A program made the translations under genes and the position numbers. A DNA stretch of 64,000 nucleotides from Psychrosphaera haliotis (GTDB taxonomy: Bacteria; Pseudomonadota; Gammaproteobacteria; Enterobacterales; Alteromonadaceae), in NCBI RefSeq assembly GCF_009728465.1, contig NZ_WOCD01000003.1, positions 620,001 to 684,000 of the forward strand, written 5' to 3'. The stretch's first letter is position 1; each line of letters opens with the position of its first letter. Of this stretch, positions 36,607 through 47,120 are shown one piece after another. The notes below the pieces were generated by a model, which was not told where the DNA came from, did no database searches, and saw only the letters and a list, made by a program, of their open reading frames with translations.

Positions 36607-37335
36607 CTAAGCGACTTGTGGAATTTTTGCATCTACCGGCAATTTTGATTCAGGATCGTTTGTTACCTTGCTGCCTGGCTGAGGTATTTTCATGAGAGCT
36701 GCAATACCCCAGAAGCTCCAGTAAACAATAAAGCCCGCAAGAATTGCGTCACTTAAAAAGTGTCCACCTTGAACAACTCTTATCATGCCAACAAGAGTGC
36801 CTAGGCCAATACCAAAGTACATCCAGCGCCTAGAGTTTAATAACCAACCTAAAATCATAAAGTAGTAACCCATGGCTGCGTGACCACTTACAAAGGAACA
36901 GTTTCGTTCACATTGATCAGATATAACCCAGGCCGGCGAAAACACTTTATCACCACCAAAAGCTTCAATTTGGCGAGGTCTTGCTCTATCCCAGTTGTCT
37001 TTAAAAACCGTATGTACGATGATGCCAGGTCCAAGCAAGATAGCGATCAGAGCAAAGCTACATAGCTTTCTTTGGTTACAGCACCAAGCCAGTTTTATGC
37101 TTAATATTATAAAAATGATAAACGCAGGAAGGAGAAGCTTAGGCATATGTTTGAATATGTCATAAATGACTTGAACAAATGCATAATTGTTAAAGTAGAA
37201 ACCACCATTATTAGCGTCGTAGAACCAACTTGATACGGTTAGATCAATTTCTGTAAATATGGCAAAAAGTAGTGACAACACCACAAATACCGCAAATTTG
37301 ATTCCAGTTTTCATTATTTTTTTTATTATATCCAT
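36607..37335 (-). CDS. PAP2-family membrane phosphatase (possible lipid A / undecaprenyl phosphatase)
   Basis: The 242-residue protein has about six membrane helices and the three PAP2 motifs: KDNWDRARP near residue 111, SFVSGHAA near 146, and RVVQGGHFLSD near 185, with all catalytic residues present. An extra Cys pair (QCERNC) sits just before the second motif on the periplasmic side. Such enzymes remove phosphate from lipid A, phosphatidylglycerol phosphate or undecaprenyl diphosphate; the substrate cannot be chosen from sequence. The tRNA-Arg follows directly and may share its transcript. Confidence 0.85.
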   Translation of the reverse strand: MDIIKKIMKTGIKFAVFVVLSLLFAIFTEIDLTVSSWFYDANNGGFYFNNYAFVQVIYDIFKHMPKLLLPAFIIFIILSIKLAWCCNQRKLCSFALIAILLGPGIIVHTVFKDNWDRARPRQIEAFGGDKVFSPAWVISDQCERNCSFVSGHAAMGYYFMILGWLLNSRRWMYFGIGLGTLVGMIRVVQGGHFLSDAILAGFIVYWSFWGIAALMKIPQPGSKVTNDPESKLPVDAKIPQVA

Positions 37336-37490
37336 GAAATTTGCTAATGCATTTTAAGCAGGGTTTTTCATTATTATCAACTACTATTTTGTTAATTTTT
37401 GAACATAATTTAAACAATGCAAAAAAAAACAAGATTGTTCAAAAGCATAGCGTGATGATTAAAATTAATACAAATAATATTATGATTGCT

Positions 37491-37520
37491 TTTCACCTTT
37501 ACGTGAAAAGTCTGTATAAT
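37491..37520 (+). promoter_or_regulatory. Candidate sigma70 promoter of ygiQ
   Basis: TTTCAC (37491-37496), an 18-bp spacer and a perfect TATAAT (37515-37520), followed by a GC-rich discriminator CGCGCG. It lies about 65 bases before the ygiQ start. Confidence 0.55.
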
Positions 37521-37584
37521 CGCGCGTCCGTTCACAAGCACTATACTAAATGCTGTGGAAATGAAATTTACAAAGGTAGTCCAA

Positions 37585-39894
37585 ATGCAAGCAAAAACCG
37601 CACGTCCAAGTTCACCGATAAAGCCGCCAGCGGCGACGGTGAAAACCGATAAGAAACTGTGGGACTACCCTAAATACTGGGCTGAATGTTTTGGCCCAGC
37701 GCCATTTTTCCCAACCACCCGTGAAGAAATGGACTTATTAGGTTGGGACAGTTGTGATGTCATTATCGTTACCGGTGATGCATATGTTGATCACCCTAGC
37801 TTTGGCATGGCCGTAATTGGGCGCATGTTGGAATCACAAGGTTTCCGAGTTGGGATCATTGATCAACCAGATTGGCACAGCAAAGATGACTTTCAGCGTT
37901 TAGGCAAACCGAACCTGTATTTTGGTATTACTGCCGGTAACATGGATTCCATGATCAACCGTTATACTGCTGACAGAAAATTGCGTCACGATGATGCGTA
38001 TACGCCAGATAATATTGGTGGAAAGCGCCCTGATAGAGCCGTTACTGTTTATTCTCAGCGTTGTCGTGAAGCCTTTAAAGGTGTGCCAATTGTTATTGGT
38101 GGCATAGAAGCGAGTTTACGCCGTATTGGCCACTATGATTATTGGTCAAACAAAGTACGCCGTTCGGTTATTTTTGACTCTAAAGCTGACATGCTTATTT
38201 TTGGTAATGCAGAGCGTCCACTGGTGGAAATCACGCATCGCCTTTCAAGAGGCGAAGACATCAAAGAAATCAAAAATGTCCGTGGTACAGCCATCGTATT
38301 AAAAGACGCCTTACCTGATTGGCAAGGTATTGACTCAACTCACATTGATAAGCCGGGTATTATTGACCCAATACTAAACCCGTACCAAGAATATGATGCT
38401 AATACTTGTAGTAATAAAGATGAAGCAATTCAAGAAAGTGCAGCAGATGAAACAGGCGTAAGCCAAGCCTTTGTTGTTCAGCCTTATGACCGCCAAAAAA
38501 CCAAGTCGCAGTTACGTCGTCCTTGGGATCGTGTTTACATCAAACTTCCGGCTTTTGAAGTAGTATCTAAAAATGAAATTTTGTATGCACACACAAACCG
38601 AATTTTACACCAAGAAACAAACCCTGGTTGTGCAAAAGCATTAATGCAGCGCCACGGTGATAGAAGTGTTTGGATAAATCCACCTGCGTTTCCACTTGAA
38701 ACTGAAGAGATGGATTACGTATTTGGTATGCCATTTGCGCGCATTCCGCACCCTAAATACGAAGGCAAAAAAATACCAGCTTACGAGATGATTAAAACAT
38801 CTGTGAATATTATGCGTGGTTGTTACGGCGGTTGTACTTTCTGTTCAATCACTGAGCACGAAGGTCGTATTATTCAAAGTCGTTCTGAAGATTCTATTAT
38901 TAATGAAATTGAACAAATCCGAGATACAGTTCCTGGCTTTACTGGCGTAATTTCGGATCTTGGTGGACCAACGGCCAACATGTATATGTTGCGCTGTAAG
39001 TCTGAAAAAGCAGAAGCGACTTGTCGTCGAGCATCGTGTGTTTACCCTGATATATGTAAGCACATGGATACTGACCATGAACCAACAATTAATTTGTACC
39101 AACGAGCTCGTGAACTACCAGGCATAAAGAAGATCCTTATCGCTTCTGGTGTTCGTTACGATTTAGCAGTGCAAGATCCTCGTTATGTTAAAGAGTTGGT
39201 AACGCACCATGTTGGCGGTTATTTAAAAATAGCGCCTGAACATACAGAAGAAGGTCCTTTGTCTAAAATGATGAAGCCGGGTATGGGCAGTTATTACCAA
39301 TTTAAAGAGCTATTTGAAAAGTATTCAAAAGAAGCTGGTAAAGAACAGTATTTGATCCCTTACTTTATTGCCGCTCACCCTGGCACAGAAGTTCAAGACA
39401 TGATTAACCTCGCGATGTGGTTAAAAGAAAACCGCTTCCGTTTAGACCAGGTTCAGAACTTCTACCCATCTCCGATGGCAACTGCAACCACTATGTATCA
39501 CACAGAAATAGATACTTTGCATAAAGTTAAGAAACAAAATGACAACGTGCCAATTCCACGCGGTGAAAAAGAGCGACGCCTGCATAAGGCTATTTTGCGC
39601 TATCACGATCCTCAAAACTGGAAAATGATCCGTCATGCACTAAAAGAAATGGGATTAGCAAAATTAATTGGTAATGGTCCAGATCACTTAGTACCGCCAG
39701 CGTCTCCAAATGAAGAGAATCGTAGTAACGGTAATTATGGCCGTAAGCCTCAAGTTGGCGCTAACAAAGGCCAGAAGGCGTTAACACGTCACTCTGGCAT
39801 GCAACAGTTTAGTAATAAGCCAAAAGCCAATAGCAAGCCTTCAGGTAAGCCGAGTGGCAAACCTAGTGCTAAAAAGAAACCAAGTAGAATTTAG
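37585..39894 (+). CDS. ygiQ: Radical SAM protein YgiQ
   Basis: Member of the YgiQ family of radical SAM enzymes with unknown reaction. From the ATG at 37585 (behind AAAGGTAG) it has 769 residues; the frame is open ten codons earlier. The N-terminal cobalamin-like domain carries the family opening [19 protein letters not shown] and [11 protein letters not shown]. The cluster motif CYGGCTFC (CX3CX2C) near residue 414 binds the 4Fe-4S cluster, and extra cysteines follow (LRCKSEK...[14 protein letters not shown]). The C-terminal tail is basic and repeats [13 protein letters not shown]. It stands alone with its own terminator. Confidence 0.93.
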   Translation: MQAKTARPSSPIKPPAATVKTDKKLWDYPKYWAECFGPAPFFPTTREEMDLLGWDSCDVIIVTGDAYVDHPSFGMAVIGRMLESQGFRVGIIDQPDWHSKDDFQRLGKPNLYFGITAGNMDSMINRYTADRKLRHDDAYTPDNIGGKRPDRAVTVYSQRCREAFKGVPIVIGGIEASLRRIGHYDYWSNKVRRSVIFDSKADMLIFGNAERPLVEITHRLSRGEDIKEIKNVRGTAIVLKDALPDWQGIDSTHIDKPGIIDPILNPYQEYDANTCSNKDEAIQESAADETGVSQAFVVQPYDRQKTKSQLRRPWDRVYIKLPAFEVVSKNEILYAHTNRILHQETNPGCAKALMQRHGDRSVWINPPAFPLETEEMDYVFGMPFARIPHPKYEGKKIPAYEMIKTSVNIMRGCYGGCTFCSITEHEGRIIQSRSEDSIINEIEQIRDTVPGFTGVISDLGGPTANMYMLRCKSEKAEATCRRASCVYPDICKHMDTDHEPTINLYQRARELPGIKKILIASGVRYDLAVQDPRYVKELVTHHVGGYLKIAPEHTEEGPLSKMMKPGMGSYYQFKELFEKYSKEAGKEQYLIPYFIAAHPGTEVQDMINLAMWLKENRFRLDQVQNFYPSPMATATTMYHTEIDTLHKVKKQNDNVPIPRGEKERRLHKAILRYHDPQNWKMIRHALKEMGLAKLIGNGPDHLVPPASPNEENRSNGNYGRKPQVGANKGQKALTRHSGMQQFSNKPKANSKPSGKPSGKPSAKKKPSRI

Positions 39895-39929
39895 TCTAGC
39901 GACATTTTATTTCATTAAACAGTAATGAG

Positions 39930-39956
39930 GAGCCTTTAACGTTAAGGCTCTTTTTA
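39930..39956 (+). terminator. Intrinsic terminator after ygiQ
   Basis: GAGCCTT (39930-39936) pairs with AAGGCTC (39944-39950), followed by five to six T. Confidence 0.85.
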
Positions 39957-39992
39957 CAAGGCTTACGCCATCAACTAATTAGAGAGTCAAAT

Positions 39993-40352
39993 ATGAATAA
40001 CGACAGCAACTCAATCAGCGAATTTTTTGACGAAGTTAAAGCAACACAAATGATTTGGGCATTGCATGACAAAGAGTCTGACGGTTGGGTAATTGTTGAC
40101 TCAGTGCAATTTGAAGACACTGATGTCATGCTTCTTTGGTCTAGAGAGTCTATTGCTCAAAAAAACTGTACTGACGAGTGGGCGACTTATGTACCAACTC
40201 AAATTTCTGTCGCTGAATGGTTAGAGTTTTGGGTTGAAGACTTAAGCCAAGACAATATCATTATTGGTTTAGACTGGCAGGACAATGATGACTGTGCAGA
40301 AATGGACCTAGCAGAGTTTAGTCAAAAAGTAGCAGACCTAGAAATATTATAG
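39993..40352 (+). CDS. DUF2750 family protein
   Basis: A small acidic cytoplasmic protein of 119 residues with the DUF2750 pattern: MIWALHDKESDGWVIVDS, VMLLWSRESIAQKNCTDEWA, then the segment around SVAEWLEFWVEDL and a final LAEFSQKVADLE. Function unknown. It has no signal peptide, stands between ygiQ and suhB and probably has its own promoter after the ygiQ terminator. Confidence 0.8.
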   Translation: MNNDSNSISEFFDEVKATQMIWALHDKESDGWVIVDSVQFEDTDVMLLWSRESIAQKNCTDEWATYVPTQISVAEWLEFWVEDLSQDNIIIGLDWQDNDDCAEMDLAEFSQKVADLEIL

Positions 40353-40391
40353 GTTTGAAGCGAATTTTGTTTACTTTTTTTTAAAAGTCTC

Positions 40392-40397
40392 TAAAAT
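40392..40397 (+). promoter_or_regulatory. Candidate -10 box of the suhB promoter
   Basis: TAAAAT at 40392-40397, followed by a GC-rich discriminator GCGCGCC. A T-rich TTGTTTACTTT upstream could be the -35 region. It would start a suhB leader of about 130 bases. Confidence 0.4.
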
Positions 40398-40447
40398 GCG
40401 CGCCTGATTAAAAAACGTTCTTTAGTAATTTGGAATATTAGTGCGCA

Positions 40448-40496
40448 CACCTCTCATTAATTGAGTTTAGGTGGGGCTTTTTTCGGCTTTTTAACT
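40448..40496 (+). promoter_or_regulatory. suhB leader: terminator-like hairpin and boxA-like element
   Basis: CACCT + CTCA (40448-40456) pairs with TGAG + AGGTG (40462-40473, with a three-base bulge), followed by GGGC and six T, as in an intrinsic terminator. Directly after comes GCTTTTTAACT (40486-40496). It differs at one base from the core of the ribosomal antitermination boxA (GCTCTTTAAC), about 40 bases before the suhB ATG. In E. coli the Nus complex, which contains SuhB, controls suhB through a leader boxA. Confidence 0.5.
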
Positions 40497-40537
40497 ATTA
40501 TTCTTAATTACGTTCTTTTCAAAAATAGGTGATTGTA

Positions 40538-41344
40538 ATGCAACCGATGTTAAATATCGCAGTCCGTGCTGCGCGTAATGCTGGTAAAGTTATTGCTCGA
40601 GCATACGAGCAATTAGATATGGTTAAGTCAGAGCTTAAAGGCGCAAATGACTTTGTTACCAACGTGGATATTGAAGCGGAGCAAGCAATCATCTCTACAA
40701 TTCAGGCTTCATACCCTGATCATTCATTTGTTGCTGAAGAAAGCGGTGTTATTGATGGCAACGCTAAATATCAGTGGATCATTGACCCACTAGATGGCAC
40801 TACAAACTTCGTAAAAGGCATTCCTCATTTTGCTGTATCTATTGCGCTTAGAGTAGATGGCAAGCTAGAACAAGCTGTTGTTTTCGACCCAATTCGTGGC
40901 GAACTATTTACTGCTTCTAAAGGTGCTGGTGCGCAACTTGATGGCAGAAGAATTCGTGTTTCAAAAGCGAAAGACTTATCTGGTACTATTTTAGCAACAG
41001 GTTTCCCATTCAAGCAAAAGCATCAAATTGAAGCTTACTCAAAGATTTTTAATGAACTGTTTTTACAAGTAGCTGACATGCGTCGCGCAGGCTCTGCTGC
41101 ACTTGATATCTGTTATGTTGCTGCCGGACGTGTTGAAGGTTTCTTTGAAATTGGTTTACGTCCTTGGGATACGGCTGCTGGACAGTTAATCGCACAAGAA
41201 GCTGGTGCTGTAGTCGCTGACTTCGAAGGTGGAAACAATTACGACAAATCAGGCAACATTGTTGTAGCAACACCTAAAGTTCTAGGCGCGATACTAAAAG
41301 CAATTCGCCCACATCTAAACGATGGATTACGTACTTTACGTTAA
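40538..41344 (+). CDS. suhB: Inositol-1-monophosphatase / Nus-complex factor SuhB
   Basis: Phosphatase on inositol-1-phosphate in vitro. In vivo it joins the NusA/B/E/G antitermination complex on rRNA operons. The 268-residue protein starts MQPMLNIAVRAARNAGKVI at the ATG at 40538, behind AGGTGA; the frame also has a GTG nine bases earlier. The metal site is intact: EESG near residue 67, IDPLDGTTNFVKGIPH near 84 and RPWDTAAG near 208. A strong terminator follows. Confidence 0.94.
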   Translation: MQPMLNIAVRAARNAGKVIARAYEQLDMVKSELKGANDFVTNVDIEAEQAIISTIQASYPDHSFVAEESGVIDGNAKYQWIIDPLDGTTNFVKGIPHFAVSIALRVDGKLEQAVVFDPIRGELFTASKGAGAQLDGRRIRVSKAKDLSGTILATGFPFKQKHQIEAYSKIFNELFLQVADMRRAGSAALDICYVAAGRVEGFFEIGLRPWDTAAGQLIAQEAGAVVADFEGGNNYDKSGNIVVATPKVLGAILKAIRPHLNDGLRTLR

Positions 41345-41365
41345 TTCTTATGATGCTTGTATACA

Positions 41366-41394
41366 AAGAGCCAGCTTTACTGCTGGCTTTTTTG
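41366..41394 (+). terminator. Intrinsic terminator after suhB
   Basis: AGCCAGC (41369-41375) and GCTGGCT (41382-41388) around a six-base loop, with six T. The stop codon of the convergent hybrid kinase lies in its loop. Confidence 0.88.
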
Positions 41395-44149
41395 TACCAG
41401 TAACTTGTCTATCACTGAACTCAACTCTTCTAATAAAAAGGGTTTAGTCACATAATCATTTACACCTAATATTTTTGCATACTCTTTGTCTTCATGATTT
41501 ACGCTTGCACTGATAATGACAATTGGAATAGCGGCTAAATCTAACATCTTCTTCATCTCACGAATCATAGAAAAACCATCTAAAACTGGCATGTGTAAGT
41601 CAACAAACACAATATCTGGCTTGTGCGTCGCCAAATAATCTAGGCCCTGCTGGCCATCATCCGCCAATTTCGACTTCACTTTTAACAGCTCTAACTGCTT
41701 ACTGGCAATTAGTTGGTTTATCTTATTGTCTTCAACGACTAATGCATTAAACAGGAACTTTTTGTCCACCGAATCAATTAAATTACTTAAGCTATCTTCT
41801 TTTGAAGTTAAATCTTCACTTTCCAAATTACTTATAGGTTCAATTTCCACCGGGATGTTAACTTCAAAACTGCTCCCTTGACCACTTAAGCTATACACAT
41901 CTATCTTAGCGTCCATAGCATCACAAATCTGTTTAACTATTGCCAAACCTAAACCTGTACCTCCAAAGCGGCGTGTTGTGGACTCATCGGCTTGTGTAAA
42001 GCTATCAAACAGGGTTTCAATTTTGTCTTGAGGTATGCCAATCCCCTCATCTTTCACTTTGATTACTAATGTTGCGCTACTCTTTTTAATCCCTTGCAAG
42101 CTAGTACTAAAAGTTACGCCCCCAACAGCCGTAAATTTAATTGCATTTTCTACTAGGTTCATCAATATTTGCTCAACTCTTACCGAGTCGCTTTTCACAA
42201 GGTAGCTTTCAACGTTGCCCTTATTTGTATGTAACAAAATACCTTTTGCGGATGCTTTTTCTTTTAGTAGGTTATAGATAGTATCAACCGATTTACTCAC
42301 GGTAAAAGGTTGCTTCTCTAATAATATTTTGTTTTCCGAAATTTTAGAAAAGTCGAGTACGTTGTTAATAATTCCCAAAAGAAACTTTGATGAATTAAGT
42401 ATTTGTTCAAAATACTCAGAAGACTTTTTAGTATTTCCATCTGACTTACCCAGCTGAGCAAAGCCAATAATTGCATTTAGTGGCGTTCGGTATTCATGAC
42501 TCATATTGCTAAAAAGCGACTTTTCGCTTCATTTGCTTTTAACAACTCAGTGTTCTTCTCTTTTAGTTCACTGGTTTTTCTACCCACTTTTTCTTCCAGC
42601 ATCTCGCTTAGGTTTGTCATTACTATTATAAATATGACGCTGAATGTACTAACTAAACAACCAACCACTATAATCAACCAGCTAGACCAATCAACAGACT
42701 CCTCATCAAATTTTTTGGAGCTAGAGAAAAGCACAAGTAATTCAGTATCAAAAAAAGAATACTTTGACTCTATTTTAAAGAGTGCGTCATCGCGAAAGTT
42801 AAAGTTAAAAAATGCAGTTGTTTGTTGATCTTGAATATAATGAGTTTGAAGTAAAAAGCTGTCACTTTTGGCCTGATGATAAATACTTTCAACAAGCTGA
42901 TCTAATTCTATAACAGCCTCAAATATCCCAATCAAATTATTTTCAGGGTTACCGCTTCCTTTAACATACCCATCTTTAAAGTATGGGTAATATACAATAA
43001 CCGCATTAAACTTCTCTTTCTGCTGCACTAAAGAGACTTGTGGTGAAACCGCCATTGTTCCTGTATTAATTGCTTTTCTAACAGTGGCACCGACCACATC
43101 GTGATTTAAAACATCAAGACCAATCGCACCTCTGTTGGCAGCCAATGGTTCCGAGAACAAAATTGGTAAATAATAGCTTTGTTTAACCGCTGGCTTAACT
43201 TCACCATCTATTAACTGTTTTAAATAGAATTTCGGAAAATCATTTTTATCAATATAGGTTTCAAATGCTTCTCTTTTACTCCCTTCAACCTTTGGTAGCC
43301 ACGCCAAAGCTCTTACTTTTACGTTTGGATTAATGATACTTTCAGAGAATAACCGAAACTCCTCCCTCTCTACCTCATTACTACTGTCAAATAGACCTTT
43401 AAGCGCTATAAGTTGCTGAGTAATCGTATTTTCTAAGATATTTAACGTTTGGGAAAAGTTTGAGGTTTCTGACTCGAATTGATCATGTCTTGACTCTTCA
43501 TAGTTAACCCTTGAAAGATAAAATACAAAAGAGACGAGTAGAAATAACATAAAAGCAGGAATGGCAATCCTCAGCCTGTCTTTTTTTTGCTGGTAATAGT
43601 CATTTTCGAAAATAGATAAAACGACTGGAGTGAAAAATATAACTCCCAACGAGTCACCAATCCACCAAGTAAATGCAATAAAAATAGTGTTAGAAATCGA
43701 TAGGTCACTCATTAAAGATATAAACGAGGCATTTAGGGAGGCCGCGATTAAACAGGATAAAGGGCCAACAATGAGTAAAAATCGGATTAGACTTTTAGGC
43801 TAACAGCCTTAATAGGTATTTCAAAAAACCTGATTAACAGCCGCTTTGATACAATTAATTGAAGTGCAGTGCCAAACGCTAAAAGTGTTGGTAGAATTAA
43901 CATTTCTAGAAAAAATGGATTACCAAGGCTATTAGAAACTTGATAATTAGCAAAAATTGATGCGATAAAGATACCGAATAAAGCCCAGCGCCCCATTATA
44001 AGGTAGGTTGCTAGTCCAATACCTGCAGCAGGCCAAATAGTGCTTGCAAAGCCAGGAGGTATGGCAAATAGCAGCCCTACTTTTGCTATGAAGTAGTAAC
44101 TAAAGAACGCGAATAAGACTACAAAAACTTTATTATTTGGTAAAATCAA
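41377..44149 (-). pseudogene. MASE1-CHASE hybrid histidine kinase, frame broken at 42505 and 43789
   Basis: Three frames join into one 924-residue protein if one A is added at each of two places: near 43789 (VSLK/SLIRFLLIVGP) and near 42505 (FLA/NMSHEYRT). The TTG start at 44149 has AGGGA upstream. Order of parts: MASE1 membrane sensor (about 1-180, WPAAGIGLA and WWIGDSLG), CHASE periplasmic domain (about 205-450), a membrane helix (about 490-512), a coiled coil, the HisKA box NMSHEYRTPLNAI (His552), ATPase boxes NLVENAIKF, DEGIGI and GTGLGLAI, and a C-terminal receiver with Asp in FVDLHMPVLDG. At the second break the stop and an ATG overlap as ATGA. Ligand and phosphotransfer partner are unknown. 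Confidence 0.85.
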
Positions 44150-44265
44150 ATTAAATCCCTCTGATTTAAATTCGGTAGCAAATTCAGCTACATAAATCGA
44201 TTATTTAATCTATTAATCAATTTACTTTTTAATCCATCACTGTCATTAAATTTTTCTTTAAAATG

Positions 44266-44299
44266 CAAAAAGCCCAGTTATAAAAACCGGGCTTTTTTA
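44266..44299 (-). terminator. Intrinsic terminator of the isc operon
   Basis: On the minus strand AAAAGCCC and GGGCTTTT form a stem with flanking A/T runs, about 25 bases after the restored fdx stop at 44322. It ends the isc operon; no iscX follows. Confidence 0.8.
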
Positions 44300-44321
44300 G
44301 TATAGACGTTATATCAAAACA

Positions 44322-44661
44322 CTAATGGTTTTCTTTAGCGTGATTTAAACTATATTTTGGAATTTCAACAACTAAGTCTTCATCTCGAATAATGGCTTGG
44401 CAGCCTAATCGAGATTCAGCTTCTAAGCCCCATGCCTTGTCTAACATGTCATCTTCTAGTTTCGTCGCTTTCCGATAATGAGTCAAAACCCTCGCGCACT
44501 ATGATGTGACAAGTTGTACATGCGCAAACCTTCTCACAAGCGTGCTCAATGTCAATGTCGTTTTTTAAAGCTACATTTAATACTGATTCGCCCTTTTCAC
44601 CTTCAAGTACAGCACCGTCAGGACATAAATCAGAATGCGGTAAAAATATAATTTGTGGCAT
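44322..44661 (-). pseudogene. fdx: 2Fe-2S ferredoxin Fdx, frame broken near 44466
   Basis: Electron donor for Fe-S assembly by the Isc machinery. The ATG at 44661 gives MPQIIFLPHSDLCPDGAVLE, the cluster motif CEKVCACTTC near residues 42-51 and REGFDSLSESDE, then TRR and a stop. Removing one A from GACGAAACTAG restores DELEDDMLDKAWGLEAESRL, then GCQAII with the fourth cluster Cys, and continues to the stop at 44322: 112 residues, full family length. Without repair the fourth ligand and the C-terminus are lost. All other isc genes are intact, so an error in the sequence is the likely reason. Confidence 0.9.
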
Positions 44662-44682
44662 ATTAGCTCTCTTCTCTAAAAT

Positions 44683-46542
44683 TTATACGTTATCCACGGA
44701 GTGACCCGTCAATGCTTGTTTAATGCTGTCTTCCATTCGTCTTGCGGCAAAAGGCTGACTAATATCGTCTAATGCTTTAATAGCAGTCTTAATTACATCG
44801 CCATTGGCTTGTGCAGTTGACACTCGCAAAGCTTCGATAGCGTTATTAATAGCTTCTAATTCATTTACTTGTAATAGATGGCCTGATTCGTTTATCGCCA
44901 TTTCAATAGCTTCAATCATTCGAATCGCATCTACTTTTTGCTCTGCTAACATTCGCGCCGCCATGTCTTCTTTTGCATTCGACATAGACGCTTTGATCAT
45001 ATCAGCAATTTCACTTTGCTCTAGGCCATAAGAAGGCTTAACCTGGATAGAAGACTCTATTCCAGTAGACTTCTCCATTGCCGTAACGCTTAACAAACCA
45101 TCTGCATCAATGTTAAATGTTACTCTGATTACCGCAATGCCCGCCGTTAACGGAGGAATGCCTTTAAGAACAAAACGGGCTAAGCTTCGACAGTCATCAA
45201 CCATTTCACGCTCGCCTTGCAATACGTGAATGGCCATCATCGTTTGACCGTCTTTATAAGTTGTAAACTCTTGAGCTCTTGCCACTGGGATCGTGGTATT
45301 ACGCGGAATAACCTTCTCCACTAAGCCACCCATCGTTTCTAAGCCTAGCGATAGCGGAGTTACGTCAAGTAACAACATATCAGAATCAGGTTTGTTACCA
45401 ACTAGCAGGTCAGCTTGTATTGCCGCGCCAATCGCTACCACTTCATCAGGGTTTATTGAGGTCAATGGAGTTCGATTAAAAAAGCCTTCAACCTTCTCTC
45501 GCACTAACGGAACGCGAGTTGAACCGCCCACCATTACCACTTCTAATATCTCTTCTAGCTCAACACCAGCGTCTTTTACGGCACGACGACAACTTCTTAG
45601 TGTTGTTTTAACCAAGGCCTCAATTTCAGATTCAAACTCTGCTCTGGTGATTTGGCCAACTATGTCGCCTTCCAACAAAGAGACATTAAATTCGACAGTC
45701 TCATTAATAGTTAAAGACTCTTTTAACTCACGACCTAAGTCATACATCTTTCGTAAGCTTTTCGCGCTTAATTTAGCTGTAACGTTTGCGTTTTTAAGTA
45801 GTAACTTAACAATGGCTCTATCAAAATCATCTCCGCCTAACGCAGAATCGCCACCCGTTGACAGTACCTCAAAAACACCTTTGTTTAATCTTAAAACCGA
45901 GATATCAAACGTGCCACCACCTAGGTCATAAACGGCAATTACGCCCTCTTTACCAGAGTCTAGACCGTAGGCGATCGCGGCCGCAGTTGGCTCGTTGATT
46001 AACCTGAGTACCTTTATGCCTGCAATTTCTGCCGCATCCTTAGTGCCGTGTCTTTGAGCATCGTCAAAGTAAGCTGGAACAGTGATAACTGCGCCCTGCA
46101 ATGCATCACCTAATGTTGCAATAGCTTGCGTATGCAGCTTATTAAGAATTTCAGCTGACACTTGAATAGGGTTCTTTTCACCCTGGCGTGTTTGAATGTT
46201 AACCGTATGCTCTTTTTCTACAAAGTTATATGGCAAGTCACCATATAGACGATTAATATCCTCAAGCCCTCTTCCTAAAAAGCGTTTCACGGAAACAAGA
46301 GTATTTTCAGGGTCACTCGCTGCGTTATTTTTAGCTTCATGACCAACAAGAATAGAGTCTTCTAAATACTGTACTGCTGATGGCAAAGACTTGTTGCCCT
46401 GCTCATCGGCAAGCACTTCAGGAAGACCACTTCGAACTGAAGCCACTAAAGAGTTTGTTGTTCCTAAGTCAATTCCAACCGCAAGTTTGTGCTCATGAGG
46501 GTTAGTACTTTGACCTGGTTCTGCTATTTGTAGTAATGCCAT
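44683..46542 (-). CDS. hscA: Fe-S assembly Hsp70 chaperone HscA
   Basis: Specialised Hsp70 that, with HscB, helps IscU release its cluster to target proteins. The 619-residue product has the actin-like ATPase domain ([19 protein letters not shown] near residue 20, [15 protein letters not shown] near 203, [13 protein letters not shown] near 335) and the substrate domain beginning [14 protein letters not shown] near 389. The helical lid lacks the usual DnaK acidic tail. It lies between hscB and fdx. Confidence 0.96.
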   Translation of the reverse strand: MALLQIAEPGQSTNPHEHKLAVGIDLGTTNSLVASVRSGLPEVLADEQGNKSLPSAVQYLEDSILVGHEAKNNAASDPENTLVSVKRFLGRGLEDINRLYGDLPYNFVEKEHTVNIQTRQGEKNPIQVSAEILNKLHTQAIATLGDALQGAVITVPAYFDDAQRHGTKDAAEIAGIKVLRLINEPTAAAIAYGLDSGKEGVIAVYDLGGGTFDISVLRLNKGVFEVLSTGGDSALGGDDFDRAIVKLLLKNANVTAKLSAKSLRKMYDLGRELKESLTINETVEFNVSLLEGDIVGQITRAEFESEIEALVKTTLRSCRRAVKDAGVELEEILEVVMVGGSTRVPLVREKVEGFFNRTPLTSINPDEVVAIGAAIQADLLVGNKPDSDMLLLDVTPLSLGLETMGGLVEKVIPRNTTIPVARAQEFTTYKDGQTMMAIHVLQGEREMVDDCRSLARFVLKGIPPLTAGIAVIRVTFNIDADGLLSVTAMEKSTGIESSIQVKPSYGLEQSEIADMIKASMSNAKEDMAARMLAEQKVDAIRMIEAIEMAINESGHLLQVNELEAINNAIEALRVSTAQANGDVIKTAIKALDDISQPFAARRMEDSIKQALTGHSVDNV

Positions 46543-46565
46543 AATAAACCGTTAACTTTCCTAAT

Positions 46566-47084
46566 TTAGTAGTCTAGTAACTTATCTTCTAATGCTTCTG
46601 CTTCGCTTTTCAGCTTATAAATAAAACGTAACTTCTTCACTGACATTGCCGCCAGTTTATACTCTTGCTTATCAAAGTTTACATTAAACTCATCGGTATA
46701 TAGTTTAATAAGCTTTTTTATATCGCTGTAAAAAACGTCTAGTGCTTGTTCAGGATCATTGCTAGATTCAAGATCTTCAAGCTCTTCTCTGAGCTCCATC
46801 TGCTGCATCAAAAAAGCACCATCTTTAATGGTTTCTTGCTCATGTTTTACATCATGACCATGTTCCGCAACCATATACTCGGCTCTATTTAATGGACTTT
46901 TTAATGTCTCATAGGCGTCATTAACCTCAGATGCCTGCTGTACCGCTAATAACTTCTGTTGGTCACTGCCATTAGCAAACTTGTCTGGATGCACTTGTTT
47001 TTGAATTGAGCGAAAACGATCTTGGAGGGTCAATAAGTCAACATCAAACTGAACAGGTAAATCAAATAAATCAAAATACCGCAT
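46566..47084 (-). CDS. hscB: Fe-S assembly J-protein HscB
   Basis: J-domain co-chaperone that brings IscU to HscA. The 172-residue product begins MRYFDLFDLPVQFDVDL, carries the HPDKF motif near residue 33 that stimulates HscA, and a C-terminal three-helix IscU-binding domain (about 95-172). Its length matches E. coli HscB (171 aa). An intercistronic hairpin separates it from iscA. Confidence 0.95.
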   Translation of the reverse strand: MRYFDLFDLPVQFDVDLLTLQDRFRSIQKQVHPDKFANGSDQQKLLAVQQASEVNDAYETLKSPLNRAEYMVAEHGHDVKHEQETIKDGAFLMQQMELREELEDLESSNDPEQALDVFYSDIKKLIKLYTDEFNVNFDKQEYKLAAMSVKKLRFIYKLKSEAEALEDKLLDY

Positions 47085-47120
47085 GAAGTCACCTTTTTTA
47101 ATACAATTTTAGAAACAAAG

